Assembly (NCBI GenBank): GCA_016721185.1
Contig: JADKIP010000015.1
Coordinates: 452,950-516,949, forward strand
DNA: 64,000 nucleotides
Reading direction: 5' to 3'
Source: Candidatus Dechloromonas phosphorivorans
Lineage (GTDB): Bacteria; Pseudomonadota; Gammaproteobacteria; Burkholderiales; Rhodocyclaceae
Position 1 is the first letter of the stretch, and each line of letters opens with the position of its first letter. The translations under genes and the position numbers were made by a program. The notes under the pieces were generated by a model. It was not told the origin of the DNA. It was given only the letters and a program-made list of their open reading frames with translations, and did no database searches. This document shows positions 1 through 8,050 of the stretch, piece by piece.

Positions 1-17
1 ATCCCCTCCTTCCCAAC

Positions 18-46
18 GCGGCGCCTTACGGGGCGCCGCTTTTATT
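18..46 (+). terminator. Rho-independent terminator of an upstream gene outside the window
   Basis: A perfect 8-bp stem (18-25 with 32-39) encloses a 6-nt loop and is followed by a T-rich stretch at 40-46. It would end a plus-strand transcript entering from the left and separates it from the ABC-F gene. Confidence 0.75.
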
Positions 47-53
47 GCGACCC

Positions 54-1967
54 ATGCCTTATCTAAAACTCTCCAATGCCTGCCTTGCCTACGGCCACGT
101 GCCGCTCCTCGATCACACTGATTTTATGCTCGACCCGGGCGAGCGCGTTGCGCTGATCGGGCGCAACGGCACCGGTAAATCATCCTTGCTGGCCGCGCTG
201 GCGGCCGGTTCCGGGCGGGGGCGGATCGACGACGGTGAGGTTTGGGTGCAACCCGGCATTCGCGTCGGCTATGTGCCGCAGGAGCCCATTTTTGACCTCG
301 AGTCGACCGTTTTTGAGGCAGTGGTTTCCGGGATGGGTGAAACCTCGAAGCTGCTGGCTGAGTATCACGAAGTAGCGCATCAGATGGGCGAAGCGGGTGC
401 GGATTTCGAGGTGCTGATGGCGCGTATGGAAACCTTGCAGCACGAACTGGATTCCCGCGGTGCCTGGGCTTATGAAGCGCAGGCCGATCAGGTCATTGAG
501 CGCTTCGGACTCGACCCTGACGCCAAGGTGGGCACCCTGTCCGGTGGTCAGAAAAAACGCCTGGCGTTGGCCCAGGCGCTGGCGGTAACCCCGGAAGTTT
601 TGTTGCTCGATGAGCCGACCAACCACCTCGATATCGCGACGATTGAATGGCTGGAGAACTTGCTGATCGAAACCAATGTGACGCTGTTTTTCATTACCCA
701 CGACCGTTCCTTTCTGGACCGCGTTTGCACGCGCATCGTCGAACTTGATCGCGGCAAGCTCTCCAGCTTTCCCGGCAGCTTCAGCGAATATCAGCAGCGC
801 AAGGAGCATTTGTTGCACGAAGAGGGGCTGGCGAATGCCCGTGCCGACAAGTTGCTCAAGGAAGAGGAAATCTGGATTCGCAAAGGTGTCGAGGCTCGTC
901 GTACGCGCGCGATTTTCCGCGTTCAGCGGCTTGATCAGTTGCGCGCCGAACGCCAGGCGCGGCGGGATCGGATGGGCAAGGTCAATCTGCAGATCGACGC
1001 CGGCGACAAGAGCGGCAAGCTGGTGGCCGAACTTGAGCATGTCAGCAAAAGCTACGGTGAACGCGTTATTGTGCGCGATTTCTCGGCCCGCATTCAGCGT
1101 GGCGACAAGATTGGCGTGATCGGCCCCAATGGTGCTGGCAAGACAACGTTGCTGCGGATGATTCTGGGCGAATTGCAGCCGGACGAAGGCATTGTCCGTC
1201 AGGGCACCAAGATCGATGTGGCCTATTTCGACCAGTTTCGTACCCAGCTCAACCCGGATTCCAGCCTGATCGATGTCATCTCGCCGGGCTCGGACTTTGT
1301 CGAAATCGGCGGCGCACGCAAGCACGTGATTGGCTATCTTGAGGATTTCCTCTTCGCGCCCGAGCGCTCCCGTTCGCCGGTCAGTTCGCTTTCCGGTGGC
1401 GAGCGCAACCGCCTGCTGCTGGCCCGTTTGTTTGCGCGCCCAGCCAACGTGCTGGTGCTCGACGAGCCGACGAACGATCTCGATATCGAAACGCTGGAGC
1501 TGCTCGAAGAGCTGCTGCAGAACTATCACGGCACGCTGTTTCTGGTCAGCCACGACCGAACCTTCCTCGATAACGTCGTCACCCAAACTATCGTGGCGGA
1601 AGGTGATGGCAATTGGCGCGAATATGTCGGCGGTTACACCGACTGGGCAACCTACCAGGCCAGCCTGGCGAAAGAGGCCAGCAAAGCCAAGGCGGTCAGT
1701 AAGCCGATCGTCAAGACCGCCGATCCGGTCAAGTCAAAAGGCGAAAAACTGCCCTGGAAGGAGCAGCGCGAACTCGAAGGTTTGCCCGGCAAAGTGGCGG
1801 CGCTTGAGGCGGAACAGCTTGAACTGAGCAAGCGCCTTGAGAATCCGGCCATTTATCAAACCGACCCGGTGGCGGCCCAGAAGTCTGCCGAGCGTCTTGC
1901 CCTGATTGATGATGAATTGATTAGCCTGCTGGAGCGCTGGGAAGTTCTTGAAGCCAAGGCAGCTTGA
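54..1967 (+). CDS. uup: ABC-F family ATPase, Uup type
   Basis: Soluble tandem ABC ATPase of the ABC-F class, which act on ribosomes or nucleic acids rather than in transport. Two complete nucleotide-binding domains are visible. The first has Walker A GRNGTGKS (residues 36-43), signature LSGGQ and Walker B LLLDEPTNHLD; the second has GPNGAGKT, LSGGERNR and LVLDEPTNDLD. A charged linker joins them, and a Lys/Glu-rich C-terminal coiled coil follows, as in Uup. About 637 residues is normal for Uup. I chose the ATG at 54 over the in-frame TTG at 45 because the protein then begins directly with the first beta strand and does not start inside the preceding terminator's T tract. Symbol is by family resemblance. 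Confidence 0.9.
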   Translation: MPYLKLSNACLAYGHVPLLDHTDFMLDPGERVALIGRNGTGKSSLLAALAAGSGRGRIDDGEVWVQPGIRVGYVPQEPIFDLESTVFEAVVSGMGETSKLLAEYHEVAHQMGEAGADFEVLMARMETLQHELDSRGAWAYEAQADQVIERFGLDPDAKVGTLSGGQKKRLALAQALAVTPEVLLLDEPTNHLDIATIEWLENLLIETNVTLFFITHDRSFLDRVCTRIVELDRGKLSSFPGSFSEYQQRKEHLLHEEGLANARADKLLKEEEIWIRKGVEARRTRAIFRVQRLDQLRAERQARRDRMGKVNLQIDAGDKSGKLVAELEHVSKSYGERVIVRDFSARIQRGDKIGVIGPNGAGKTTLLRMILGELQPDEGIVRQGTKIDVAYFDQFRTQLNPDSSLIDVISPGSDFVEIGGARKHVIGYLEDFLFAPERSRSPVSSLSGGERNRLLLARLFARPANVLVLDEPTNDLDIETLELLEELLQNYHGTLFLVSHDRTFLDNVVTQTIVAEGDGNWREYVGGYTDWATYQASLAKEASKAKAVSKPIVKTADPVKSKGEKLPWKEQRELEGLPGKVAALEAEQLELSKRLENPAIYQTDPVAAQKSAERLALIDDELISLLERWEVLEAKAA

Positions 1968-1987
1968 AGCCAAGGCCGCTTGAAACT
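1947..1987 (+). repeat. 16-bp tandem duplication across the uup stop codon
   Basis: The unit cttgaagccaaggcag (1947-1962) recurs as cttgaagccaaggccg (1963-1978) and then partially (1979-1987). The uup stop codon at 1965-1967 lies within the second copy. The unit is not a multiple of three, so it reads in another frame after the stop. Confidence 0.75.
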
Positions 1988-2053
1988 AAGACGGGCGCCG
2001 CCTGATTCCTGAAAGCCAGGATCGGCCAAGCTGGTTTTTGGGTGTTTTCTAAG

Positions 2054-2087
2054 GTTGACCGCAGCAGCCAGAATTGCTGCGGTCAAC
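2054..2087. repeat. Perfect 13-bp inverted repeat made of two GTTGACCGCAGCA motifs
   Basis: GTTGACCGCAGCA at 2054-2066 is followed after an 8-nt loop by its exact reverse complement at 2075-2087. It lies between the convergent ends of uup and the HDOD gene, so it could act as a bidirectional terminator, though no T tract follows. The same 13-mer recurs singly elsewhere in the window. Confidence 0.8.
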
Positions 2088-2145
2088 GCCGCGATGTTGA
2101 ACGATGCGTTGCAGCCAGCGCAGGATTCGCCAATTTGGCTGACGC

Positions 2146-2994
2146 TTACTGATCTTCCGCTTCGCGAGCCGGCATCGGCTCAAGGCCCAGGCGCTGGCGC
2201 ACTGCTTCCGGCGAGATATTCAACAGGCGCCCGATAGCCACGTAATCATCAGGCAAGGCCGGGTCATCCCAGCCATGAGCCGAATGGCGTGCCAGGCGGA
2301 CGGCCAGGCTGACATTCATCGCCCGCGCATTTTCGCCCAGTTCGTCATTGATCAAGATTTGGAGCAAGTCTGGGAGGTGCCAAACCCGGCAGAGTGCCAG
2401 CTGAATATCCTGATAGGCCATGCCCAAGGTGTTGGTTTGGGCATCTACGCTGCGCATGGTCGGTTGGGCCAACTGCCAAGCCTGGATCTCCAGTCCCAGT
2501 TTGGGGGCAAAACACCACACCAGGATTTCGGCAAGGTCGTGGAGCAGCGCGGCAATCCGCACTTCTTCCATATTGACGTCCTTGCGCCAGATCGCCCATT
2601 CCTGAGCGTAATCGGCAGCGCGCTGGGCGCGTCGGATAATCTGCAATACACCCAGCATGGCGTGCTGATCAACCCCTTTGAGAATGCCTTCAATCGTTGG
2701 CAGATCGTTGAAATGATTAAAAAATGGTTCAACGCCGATCATCATCACGGCGCTGGCAATGGTCGTAATGTCGTGCTGCAGTGAGCGCCCGCGTTTGGCT
2801 TGCGTGAGGGCCAAAACGCTGACCGTCATGACCGGGTCAAGCAGAATGACCCGTGCCAATTCCCGGCCATCAACCTGATCCAGGTTCTTGCGCATATCGT
2901 CGAGCCGGCGCTTGGTAACGCGCAGTACCGGCAGACTGTTGTTGCTGAACAGTACGACCCAGTCGTCGATCTCCGGTAGCGGGTGGTCTAGCAT
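2146..2994 (-). CDS. HDOD domain signalling protein
   Basis: Protein of about 282 residues dominated by an HDOD domain, a metal-free relative of HD phosphohydrolases used as a signalling or scaffolding module. Visible HDOD features include the N-terminal 'ARVILLDPVMTVSVLAL' helix region, a hydrophobic core around 'IGVEPFFNHF', and 'EVRIAALLHDLAEILVW' where the HD motif would be. The extreme C-terminus (about 30 residues, LPDDYVAIGRLLNISPEAV) looks like a small helical module found in betaproteobacterial HDOD proteins. The ATG at 2994 is chosen over an upstream ATG at 3078 because it is preceded by a GGGGA-like ribosome site and removes a non-conserved leader that would overlap the divergent gene. 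Partners and signal are unknown. Confidence 0.75.
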   Translation of the reverse strand: MLDHPLPEIDDWVVLFSNNSLPVLRVTKRRLDDMRKNLDQVDGRELARVILLDPVMTVSVLALTQAKRGRSLQHDITTIASAVMMIGVEPFFNHFNDLPTIEGILKGVDQHAMLGVLQIIRRAQRAADYAQEWAIWRKDVNMEEVRIAALLHDLAEILVWCFAPKLGLEIQAWQLAQPTMRSVDAQTNTLGMAYQDIQLALCRVWHLPDLLQILINDELGENARAMNVSLAVRLARHSAHGWDDPALPDDYVAIGRLLNISPEAVRQRLGLEPMPAREAEDQ

Positions 2995-3116
2995 TTTGTT
3001 GTTATCCCCAACGTGCGTTGTCTCGCCAATGTTTTTTTCGTGATAAATGCAGGGTACACCGGGCCGGTGAAGCTGCATGCGATAATTTGCGCCATTCCAA
3101 TATTACGATTTTTGCC

Positions 3117-3758
3117 ATGCGCTACGCTATCGTTCCGGTGACCCCGTTTGAACAGAATTGCACCATTTTCTGGTGCGAAAAAACCCGCAAGGCCGTGGTG
3201 ATTGATCCCGGCGGCGACATTGAGCGCATCTTGCAAAAACTGGAAGATGAGCAACTGAGCTTGGCCAAGATTCTTGTCACCCACGGTCATATCGATCACG
3301 CCGGCGGCGTTGCGGCGCTGGCCGAACGGGCCGGCGTACCGATTGAAGGGCCGCACGAGGACGATCGTTTCTGGATTGACGGCATGCCCCAGCAGAGCAA
3401 AATGTTCGGCTTCCCCTGCGTCAAGAGTTTTGAGCCGACGCGCTGGTTGCACGCTGGCGACAAGGTGCAGTTCGGTGAAGTTGAGCTCGACGTGCTCCAT
3501 TGCCCCGGCCACACTCCGGGCCACGTGGTTTTTTATCACCAACCCAGCCATCTTGCCCAGGTGGGCGATGTCCTGTTTCAGGGCTCAATCGGGCGTACCG
3601 ACTTCCCCAAAGGCGATCATGCGACGCTGATCCGCTCAATCAAGGAGCAACTCTTCCCGCTCGGCGACGAGGTGGAATTTATCCCCGGCCATGGCCCGAT
3701 GTCGAACTTCGGTGAAGAGCGTAAATACAACCCTTTCCTGAGCGGACGCTTTGGCTGA
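3117..3758 (+). CDS. Metallo-beta-lactamase-fold hydrolase, glyoxalase II-like (YcbL type)
   Basis: Soluble single-domain MBL hydrolase of 213 residues. The metal-binding signature THGHIDHAGG is intact, followed by further ligands in CPGHTPGHVVFY, the bridging aspartate in GDVLFQGSIGRTD, and the final histidine in IPGHGPMS. This size and the 'NCTIFWCEKT' N-terminus match the YcbL/GloB-like group, which hydrolyse thioesters such as S-lactoylglutathione. Substrate is not proven by sequence. The ATG at 3117 is preferred to the upstream ATG at 3018, because the extra 33 residues have no relation to the fold. Divergent from the HDOD gene; its 3' end nearly abuts the convergent gene at 3769. Confidence 0.85.
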   Translation: MRYAIVPVTPFEQNCTIFWCEKTRKAVVIDPGGDIERILQKLEDEQLSLAKILVTHGHIDHAGGVAALAERAGVPIEGPHEDDRFWIDGMPQQSKMFGFPCVKSFEPTRWLHAGDKVQFGEVELDVLHCPGHTPGHVVFYHQPSHLAQVGDVLFQGSIGRTDFPKGDHATLIRSIKEQLFPLGDEVEFIPGHGPMSNFGEERKYNPFLSGRFG

Positions 3759-3768
3759 ACGGCTGGCG

Positions 3769-4947
3769 CTAGGCGGTTGGCCGGATCTTGGCGGCCCAGC
3801 TATACGAAGCCAGTTGGGCATCGCAGTAGATGTCGCTCTTGATGCCGAGCTCTTTCATGGTGCTTGCTGCCAGCTTCAATTCGCCAGCTTCGGCCGCCTC
3901 GATTGCGCCCAGCAATTTCCCCAGTCCGCCTGCATGCTCCGCCAAAGCGTCGTTAACGACAGGGGCGAGGGGCAATTGCTGCAGAATTTCCTTGGTCGAC
4001 ATGTTGAGCAGGACGTCAAGCAGAGAGAATGTGCCGACCATAAATGCGGCATCTTCCAGGCATTCTGCCTCTGGGGAGGGGCTTAAATGAGACGCCAGGA
4101 TTTCCAGTTGACGGCCACGAGCGGCGGCTTTTTGTAGTAGCGGATTGGGACGCTGGCTATTATTCGGATCGGCATAAACCAGCAGCTGCAGCCAGCGCTG
4201 GAGTTGGCGCCGGCCCAGCAGATTGATCGCCTGGGCAAAGCTGGTGATTGGATTGCGCGGTGCAATGGCTGCTGAATTGACCAGTCGTAACAGGCTGTAG
4301 GAGAGTTTCGGCTCTTGCCGAAAAATGGCTTCAAGCTTGCCGGTGTCGGCATCGTCAGCGATCAGGGTCAGCATTTCAAGGAGCTTTATCCGCGACATAT
4401 CGGCTTTTTTGCCGGTGTTCTGACGTGACTGCAGAAACTCCGATGTCGATAGCGTGCAGGCATTGTTTAACACCCAGTCTCGATCATTGTGGCTATGGAC
4501 ATCTTTTGCCACGACAACGGTGCGGCTGGCCATGCCGAGCAGGGCATAGGGCGGCAGGCTGCGGGCGTGGCTGGCACTGATCAGCAAATAATCCCAGGCG
4601 CCTGTTCCCGGCAGCTTTATTTCCGGCGTGGCGAGGAGGGCGACTTTGCAGCGTGTCTGACGCAAACTGGCCTCATATTGTTTCATAGCCTCGATTTCCA
4701 GCGGCCCAGGCAAGGCCGGAAATACGGTCACGGCACGCTCCCCGAGCGCACTCTCGATGCGGCTGCCGGGAAGGGCCGGAATGAACCAGGGGTGGCGCTG
4801 GTCAAACTGACTGACGAGTGGTGCGTCACACAATTGATTTAATGCTTCCCGATTGTTCTGACCGGGGGCGAACTCGACGCGGTAGCCAGACCAGCTGTCA
4901 TCAGGGCCAAGCAGTGGATAAATGAACAGGAGTTCAGAAGAGGGCAT
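3769..4947 (-). CDS. EAL-like/HDOD protein (YuxH family)
   Basis: 392-residue protein. The C-terminal half is a clear HDOD domain (EAIFRQEPKLSYSLLRLVNS, then LLGRRQLQRWLQLLVY). The N-terminal about 190 residues occupy the position of the degenerate EAL-like domain in YuxH-type proteins, but I see none of the EAL catalytic motifs, so c-di-GMP hydrolysis is not expected. Such proteins are regulatory, often linked to motility or c-di-GMP signalling; the specific role is unknown. It is convergent with the MBL gene (10 bp apart) and is the second HDOD protein within 2 kb. Confidence 0.75.
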   Translation of the reverse strand: MPSSELLFIYPLLGPDDSWSGYRVEFAPGQNNREALNQLCDAPLVSQFDQRHPWFIPALPGSRIESALGERAVTVFPALPGPLEIEAMKQYEASLRQTRCKVALLATPEIKLPGTGAWDYLLISASHARSLPPYALLGMASRTVVVAKDVHSHNDRDWVLNNACTLSTSEFLQSRQNTGKKADMSRIKLLEMLTLIADDADTGKLEAIFRQEPKLSYSLLRLVNSAAIAPRNPITSFAQAINLLGRRQLQRWLQLLVYADPNNSQRPNPLLQKAAARGRQLEILASHLSPSPEAECLEDAAFMVGTFSLLDVLLNMSTKEILQQLPLAPVVNDALAEHAGGLGKLLGAIEAAEAGELKLAASTMKELGIKSDIYCDAQLASYSWAAKIRPTA

Positions 4948-5034
4948 TAAGCGTTTTCTTTGTTGTTTTTAATGATGCTAGCAAATTCAAACGGGCGCGT
5001 CTTCTATCTGACTTGATTTCTGCTTTTTTTGGCC

Positions 5035-5047
5035 GTTGACCGCAGCA
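5035..5047 (+). repeat. Single copy of the dispersed GTTGACCGCAGCA motif
   Basis: Exact copy, preceded by a run of eight T at 5023-5030, in the non-coding gap upstream of accA. Confidence 0.7.
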
Positions 5048-5130
5048 CTCTTGGCTAAACATCAAAAAAACCTTCTCTGGCCGCGGGGCTTACGTCTGCC
5101 GTGAAGCGAGATCGAAAAGCTGGCCGAGTA

Positions 5131-5148
5131 AACCTTTAAGGTTAAAAT
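5131..5148 (+). promoter_or_regulatory. Putative accA promoter region with palindromic operator
   Basis: AACCTTTAAGGTT (5131-5143) is a perfect palindrome around a central base and runs directly into a TAAAAT -10-like hexamer (5143-5148), about 30 nt upstream of accA. A -35 box is not obvious. A dyad at this place suggests a repressor or activator site. Confidence 0.35.
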
Positions 5149-5177
5149 ACGCGCCGAATCAGAAAAATGAGCCGTCC

Positions 5178-6146
5178 ATGAAAACAAGTTTCCTCGACTT
5201 CGAGCAGTCCATTGCTGACCTCGAAGCTAAAATCGAAGAGCTGCGCTTCGTCCAGGATGATTCCGCTGTTGATATCTCGGAAGATATTGAACGTCTGGAA
5301 AAAAAGGGCGCCCAGCTGACCAAGGATATCTACGCCAAGCTCACCCCTTGGCAGGTTTCCCAAGTCGCCCGCCACCCGCAGCGCCCCTACACGCTTGATT
5401 ACCTGTCGTTGATTTTTACCGATTTTGAAGAACTGCATGGTGATCGTGCTTTTTCCGACGACCACGCGATCGTCGGTGGCTTGGCCCGTTTCAATGGCCA
5501 GCCGGTGATGGTGATCGGGCACCAGAAGGGGCGCGATACCAAAGAAAAAATCTACCGCAACTTCGGCATGCCGCGTCCGGAAGGCTATCGCAAGGCCTTG
5601 CGCCTGATGAAACTGGCCGAGAAATTTGGCTTGCCGGTGATGACCTTTGTCGACACACCGGGCGCCTATCCCGGTATTGACGCCGAAGAGCGCGGTCAGT
5701 CGGAAGCGATCGGCCGTAATCTTTACGTCATGGCAGAGCTTAAAGTGCCGGTGATCGTGACCATTATTGGCGAGGGTGGCTCTGGTGGCGCGTTGGCAAT
5801 TGCCGTCGGTGATGTGCTGCAGATGCTGCAATACTCCACCTACTCGGTCATCTCGCCGGAAGGTTGCGCCTCCATCCTCTGGAAGAGCGCCGAAAAGGCC
5901 CCGGAAGCCGCGGAAACCATGGGTATCACGGCGCAGCGCCTGAAAACGCTCGGTCTGGTCGATAAAATCATTAGCGAGCCGTTGGGTGGTGCGCATCGTG
6001 ACTATGCAGCGATGGCCCACAATCTCAAGAAGGCATTGCAGGATGCCTTGAAGCAGCTCTCCGGGCTGTCCACCGAAGAATTGCTGGCAACGCGCTATGA
6101 GCGGCTGATGAGCTATGGCCGTTTCAAGGAACAAGCCGTCAACTGA
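5178..6146 (+). CDS. accA: Acetyl-CoA carboxylase carboxyltransferase subunit alpha
   Basis: Alpha subunit of the carboxyltransferase of acetyl-CoA carboxylase, which with AccD moves the carboxyl group from biotin to acetyl-CoA to give malonyl-CoA for fatty acid synthesis. The 322-residue length and motifs are typical: N-terminal LDFEQSIADLEAKIEEL helix, RHPQRPYTLDY, LHGDRAFSDD, the carboxyltransferase core 'FVDTPGAYPGIDAEERGQSE' and the oxyanion-hole region GEGGSGGALAIAVGD. It overlaps the start of tilS by 32 bp, an arrangement seen in other betaproteobacteria. Confidence 0.97.
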   Translation: MKTSFLDFEQSIADLEAKIEELRFVQDDSAVDISEDIERLEKKGAQLTKDIYAKLTPWQVSQVARHPQRPYTLDYLSLIFTDFEELHGDRAFSDDHAIVGGLARFNGQPVMVIGHQKGRDTKEKIYRNFGMPRPEGYRKALRLMKLAEKFGLPVMTFVDTPGAYPGIDAEERGQSEAIGRNLYVMAELKVPVIVTIIGEGGSGGALAIAVGDVLQMLQYSTYSVISPEGCASILWKSAEKAPEAAETMGITAQRLKTLGLVDKIISEPLGGAHRDYAAMAHNLKKALQDALKQLSGLSTEELLATRYERLMSYGRFKEQAVN

Positions 6147-7086
6147 TTTGCCGGGCCGGGTCAGCGATTTTCTCGCTACCCGCCTGGCCGCGAGTGACAA
6201 CCTTTGTGTCGGGCTCTCCGGCGGTTGTGATTCGGTCGTCCTGCTCCACCTTTTGAGCCGGCTCGGTTTTTCAGGCCGCCTGACGGCCATCCATGTTCAT
6301 CACAATTTGTCACCCAATGCTGATCGCTGGGCCGCGTTCTGCGCTGATTATTGTCACGACTTGGGTGTTCCACTAAATATTCAGCATGTTACGGTCGACC
6401 GTAAAAACGGGCTTGGTTTAGAGGCTGCTGCGCGCCAGGCGCGTTATGCCGCCTTTGCTGGATACGCCACCGATTGTCTGTTGCTCGCGCAGCATCGCGG
6501 CGACCAAGCTGAAACCGTGCTTTTCAATCTACTGCGCGGCACCGGCGTCACGGGCGCTGCCGCCATGCCCTCTGAGCGCAGCTTCGGAAAATTGCGTTTG
6601 CTGCGCCCGTTGCTGGATATTTCCCGAGCTGAAATCGAGGCTTACGCTTCGGCCAATCACCTGGCCTGGGTTGATGATGAAAGCAATACCGATCTTTCCA
6701 TTACCCGCAATTATCTCCGCCACGAGGCGTTGACCGCATTAACACAGCGCTTTCCGGCAGCCGAGGTGGCGCTAGCCCAGGCCGCCGCCAATTTTGCCGA
6801 GGCGGGCGGTTTGCTTGACGAACTGGCCGAGCTGGATTGGGCGCAAGCCCGTGAAGGCGATACGGCGCGTTTGTTGGCGTTACGTGCGCTCTCGTTGCCC
6901 CGCCTGAAGAACCTGTTGCGCTATCACTTGCGCCAACTGGGTTGGCGAGTTCCGGTCGCCGCACGGTTGGACGAGTTTGCCCGCCAGCTACAAACAGCCG
7001 GGCCGGATCGTCACCCCGAATTGGTTTTGCCCGAAGGGAAAATGCGTTCTGCGCAAAGGTGTCTGCACTGGGTTCCCGCAAAATAA
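6115..7086 (+). CDS. tilS: tRNA(Ile)-lysidine synthetase
   Basis: ATP-dependent enzyme that converts C34 of the CAU-anticodon tRNA-Ile to lysidine so it reads AUA. The PP-loop SGGCDS is at residues 35-40 and the N-terminal synthetase domain continues through HVHHNLSPNAD, GLEAAARQARY, LLLAQHRGDQAETVLFNLLRG and the ITRNYLRHE segment that contacts tRNA. The C-terminal part is short (323 residues in total), as in many beta-proteobacterial forms. The ATG at 6115 lies inside accA; a TTG at 6148, just after the accA stop, is an alternative start that would remove 11 non-conserved residues. Confidence 0.93.
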   Translation: MAVSRNKPSTDLPGRVSDFLATRLAASDNLCVGLSGGCDSVVLLHLLSRLGFSGRLTAIHVHHNLSPNADRWAAFCADYCHDLGVPLNIQHVTVDRKNGLGLEAAARQARYAAFAGYATDCLLLAQHRGDQAETVLFNLLRGTGVTGAAAMPSERSFGKLRLLRPLLDISRAEIEAYASANHLAWVDDESNTDLSITRNYLRHEALTALTQRFPAAEVALAQAAANFAEAGGLLDELAELDWAQAREGDTARLLALRALSLPRLKNLLRYHLRQLGWRVPVAARLDEFARQLQTAGPDRHPELVLPEGKMRSAQRCLHWVPAK

Positions 7087-7164
7087 CAATCTGTTACGAA
7101 GCGCCTTTCCGCTCTGATTAGGCTTCAGTTACAATCCAAACATCACTTTTTACGTAAACAGGCC

Positions 7165-8043
7165 ATGATTACCGGATCCATTGTCGCCATCGTCACGCCC
7201 ATGCACGAGGATGGCAGCCTCGATTTGCATTCCCTGCGCAGTCTGATCGACTTTCACGTTCGCGAAGGAACCGACGGTATCGTGATCGTCGGTACGACCG
7301 GCGAATCACCGACAGTGAATGTCGATGAACATTGTGAGTTGATCCGTGTCACGGTCGACCACGCCGCCGGCCGCATTCCGGTGATTGCCGGCACCGGCGC
7401 CAATTCCACCGCAGAAGCGATCGAACTGACCGAGTTTGCCAAAAAGTCGGGTGCCGACATGGCGCTGTCGGTCGTGCCCTATTACAACAAGCCGACCCAG
7501 GAAGGCCTCTATCGTCATTTCAAGGCGATAGCCGAGGCCGTTGAACTGCCTGTGCTGCTCTACAACGTACCGGGCCGTACCGTCGCCGACATGGCCAACG
7601 ATACGATCCTGCGTCTGGCCCAGGTGCCGGGTATCGTGGGCGTCAAGGATGCCACCGGCAACCTCGATCGTGCCTGCGACCTGATTGCCCGTGCGCCAAA
7701 GGGATTCGCGCTTTATAGCGGTGATGACATGACCTGCGTTGCGTCAATCATGCTCGGCTTCCACGGAAATATTTCGGTCACCGCTAACGTCGCCCCGCGC
7801 TTGATGCATGAAATGTGTGTTGCAGCAGCGGCCGGTGATGTCGCCAAGGCCCGCGAGATTCATTTCAAACTACTTGGCTTGCATCGCGATCTGTTTTGCG
7901 AAGCCAATCCAATTCCCGTCAAGTGGGCGGTACAAAAGCTGGGCTTGATGCCCGGCGGTATTCGTTTGCCCCTGACCCCCCTATCTGAAAACAACGAAGC
8001 GCGCGTGCTGGCTGCGATGCGCCAGGCTGGCCTGGTCGCCTGA
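7165..8043 (+). CDS. dapA: 4-hydroxy-tetrahydrodipicolinate synthase
   Basis: Condenses pyruvate with aspartate semialdehyde in the lysine/diaminopimelate pathway. The 292-residue TIM barrel shows GTTGESPTV (Thr dyad), YYNKPTQEG with the catalytic tyrosine, and the Schiff-base lysine K161 in GVKDATG. The TTACAAT hexamer about 30 nt upstream (7129-7135) may be the -10 of its promoter. bamC follows 7 bp downstream, so the two are probably cotranscribed, as in E. coli. Confidence 0.97.
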   Translation: MITGSIVAIVTPMHEDGSLDLHSLRSLIDFHVREGTDGIVIVGTTGESPTVNVDEHCELIRVTVDHAAGRIPVIAGTGANSTAEAIELTEFAKKSGADMALSVVPYYNKPTQEGLYRHFKAIAEAVELPVLLYNVPGRTVADMANDTILRLAQVPGIVGVKDATGNLDRACDLIARAPKGFALYSGDDMTCVASIMLGFHGNISVTANVAPRLMHEMCVAAAAGDVAKAREIHFKLLGLHRDLFCEANPIPVKWAVQKLGLMPGGIRLPLTPLSENNEARVLAAMRQAGLVA

Positions 8044-8050
8044 CGGAGTA

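Noticed and set aside
180..1586. 468-residue minus-strand frame opposite uup
   Set aside because: Antisense shadow of two intact ABC domains; no ribosome site or motif.
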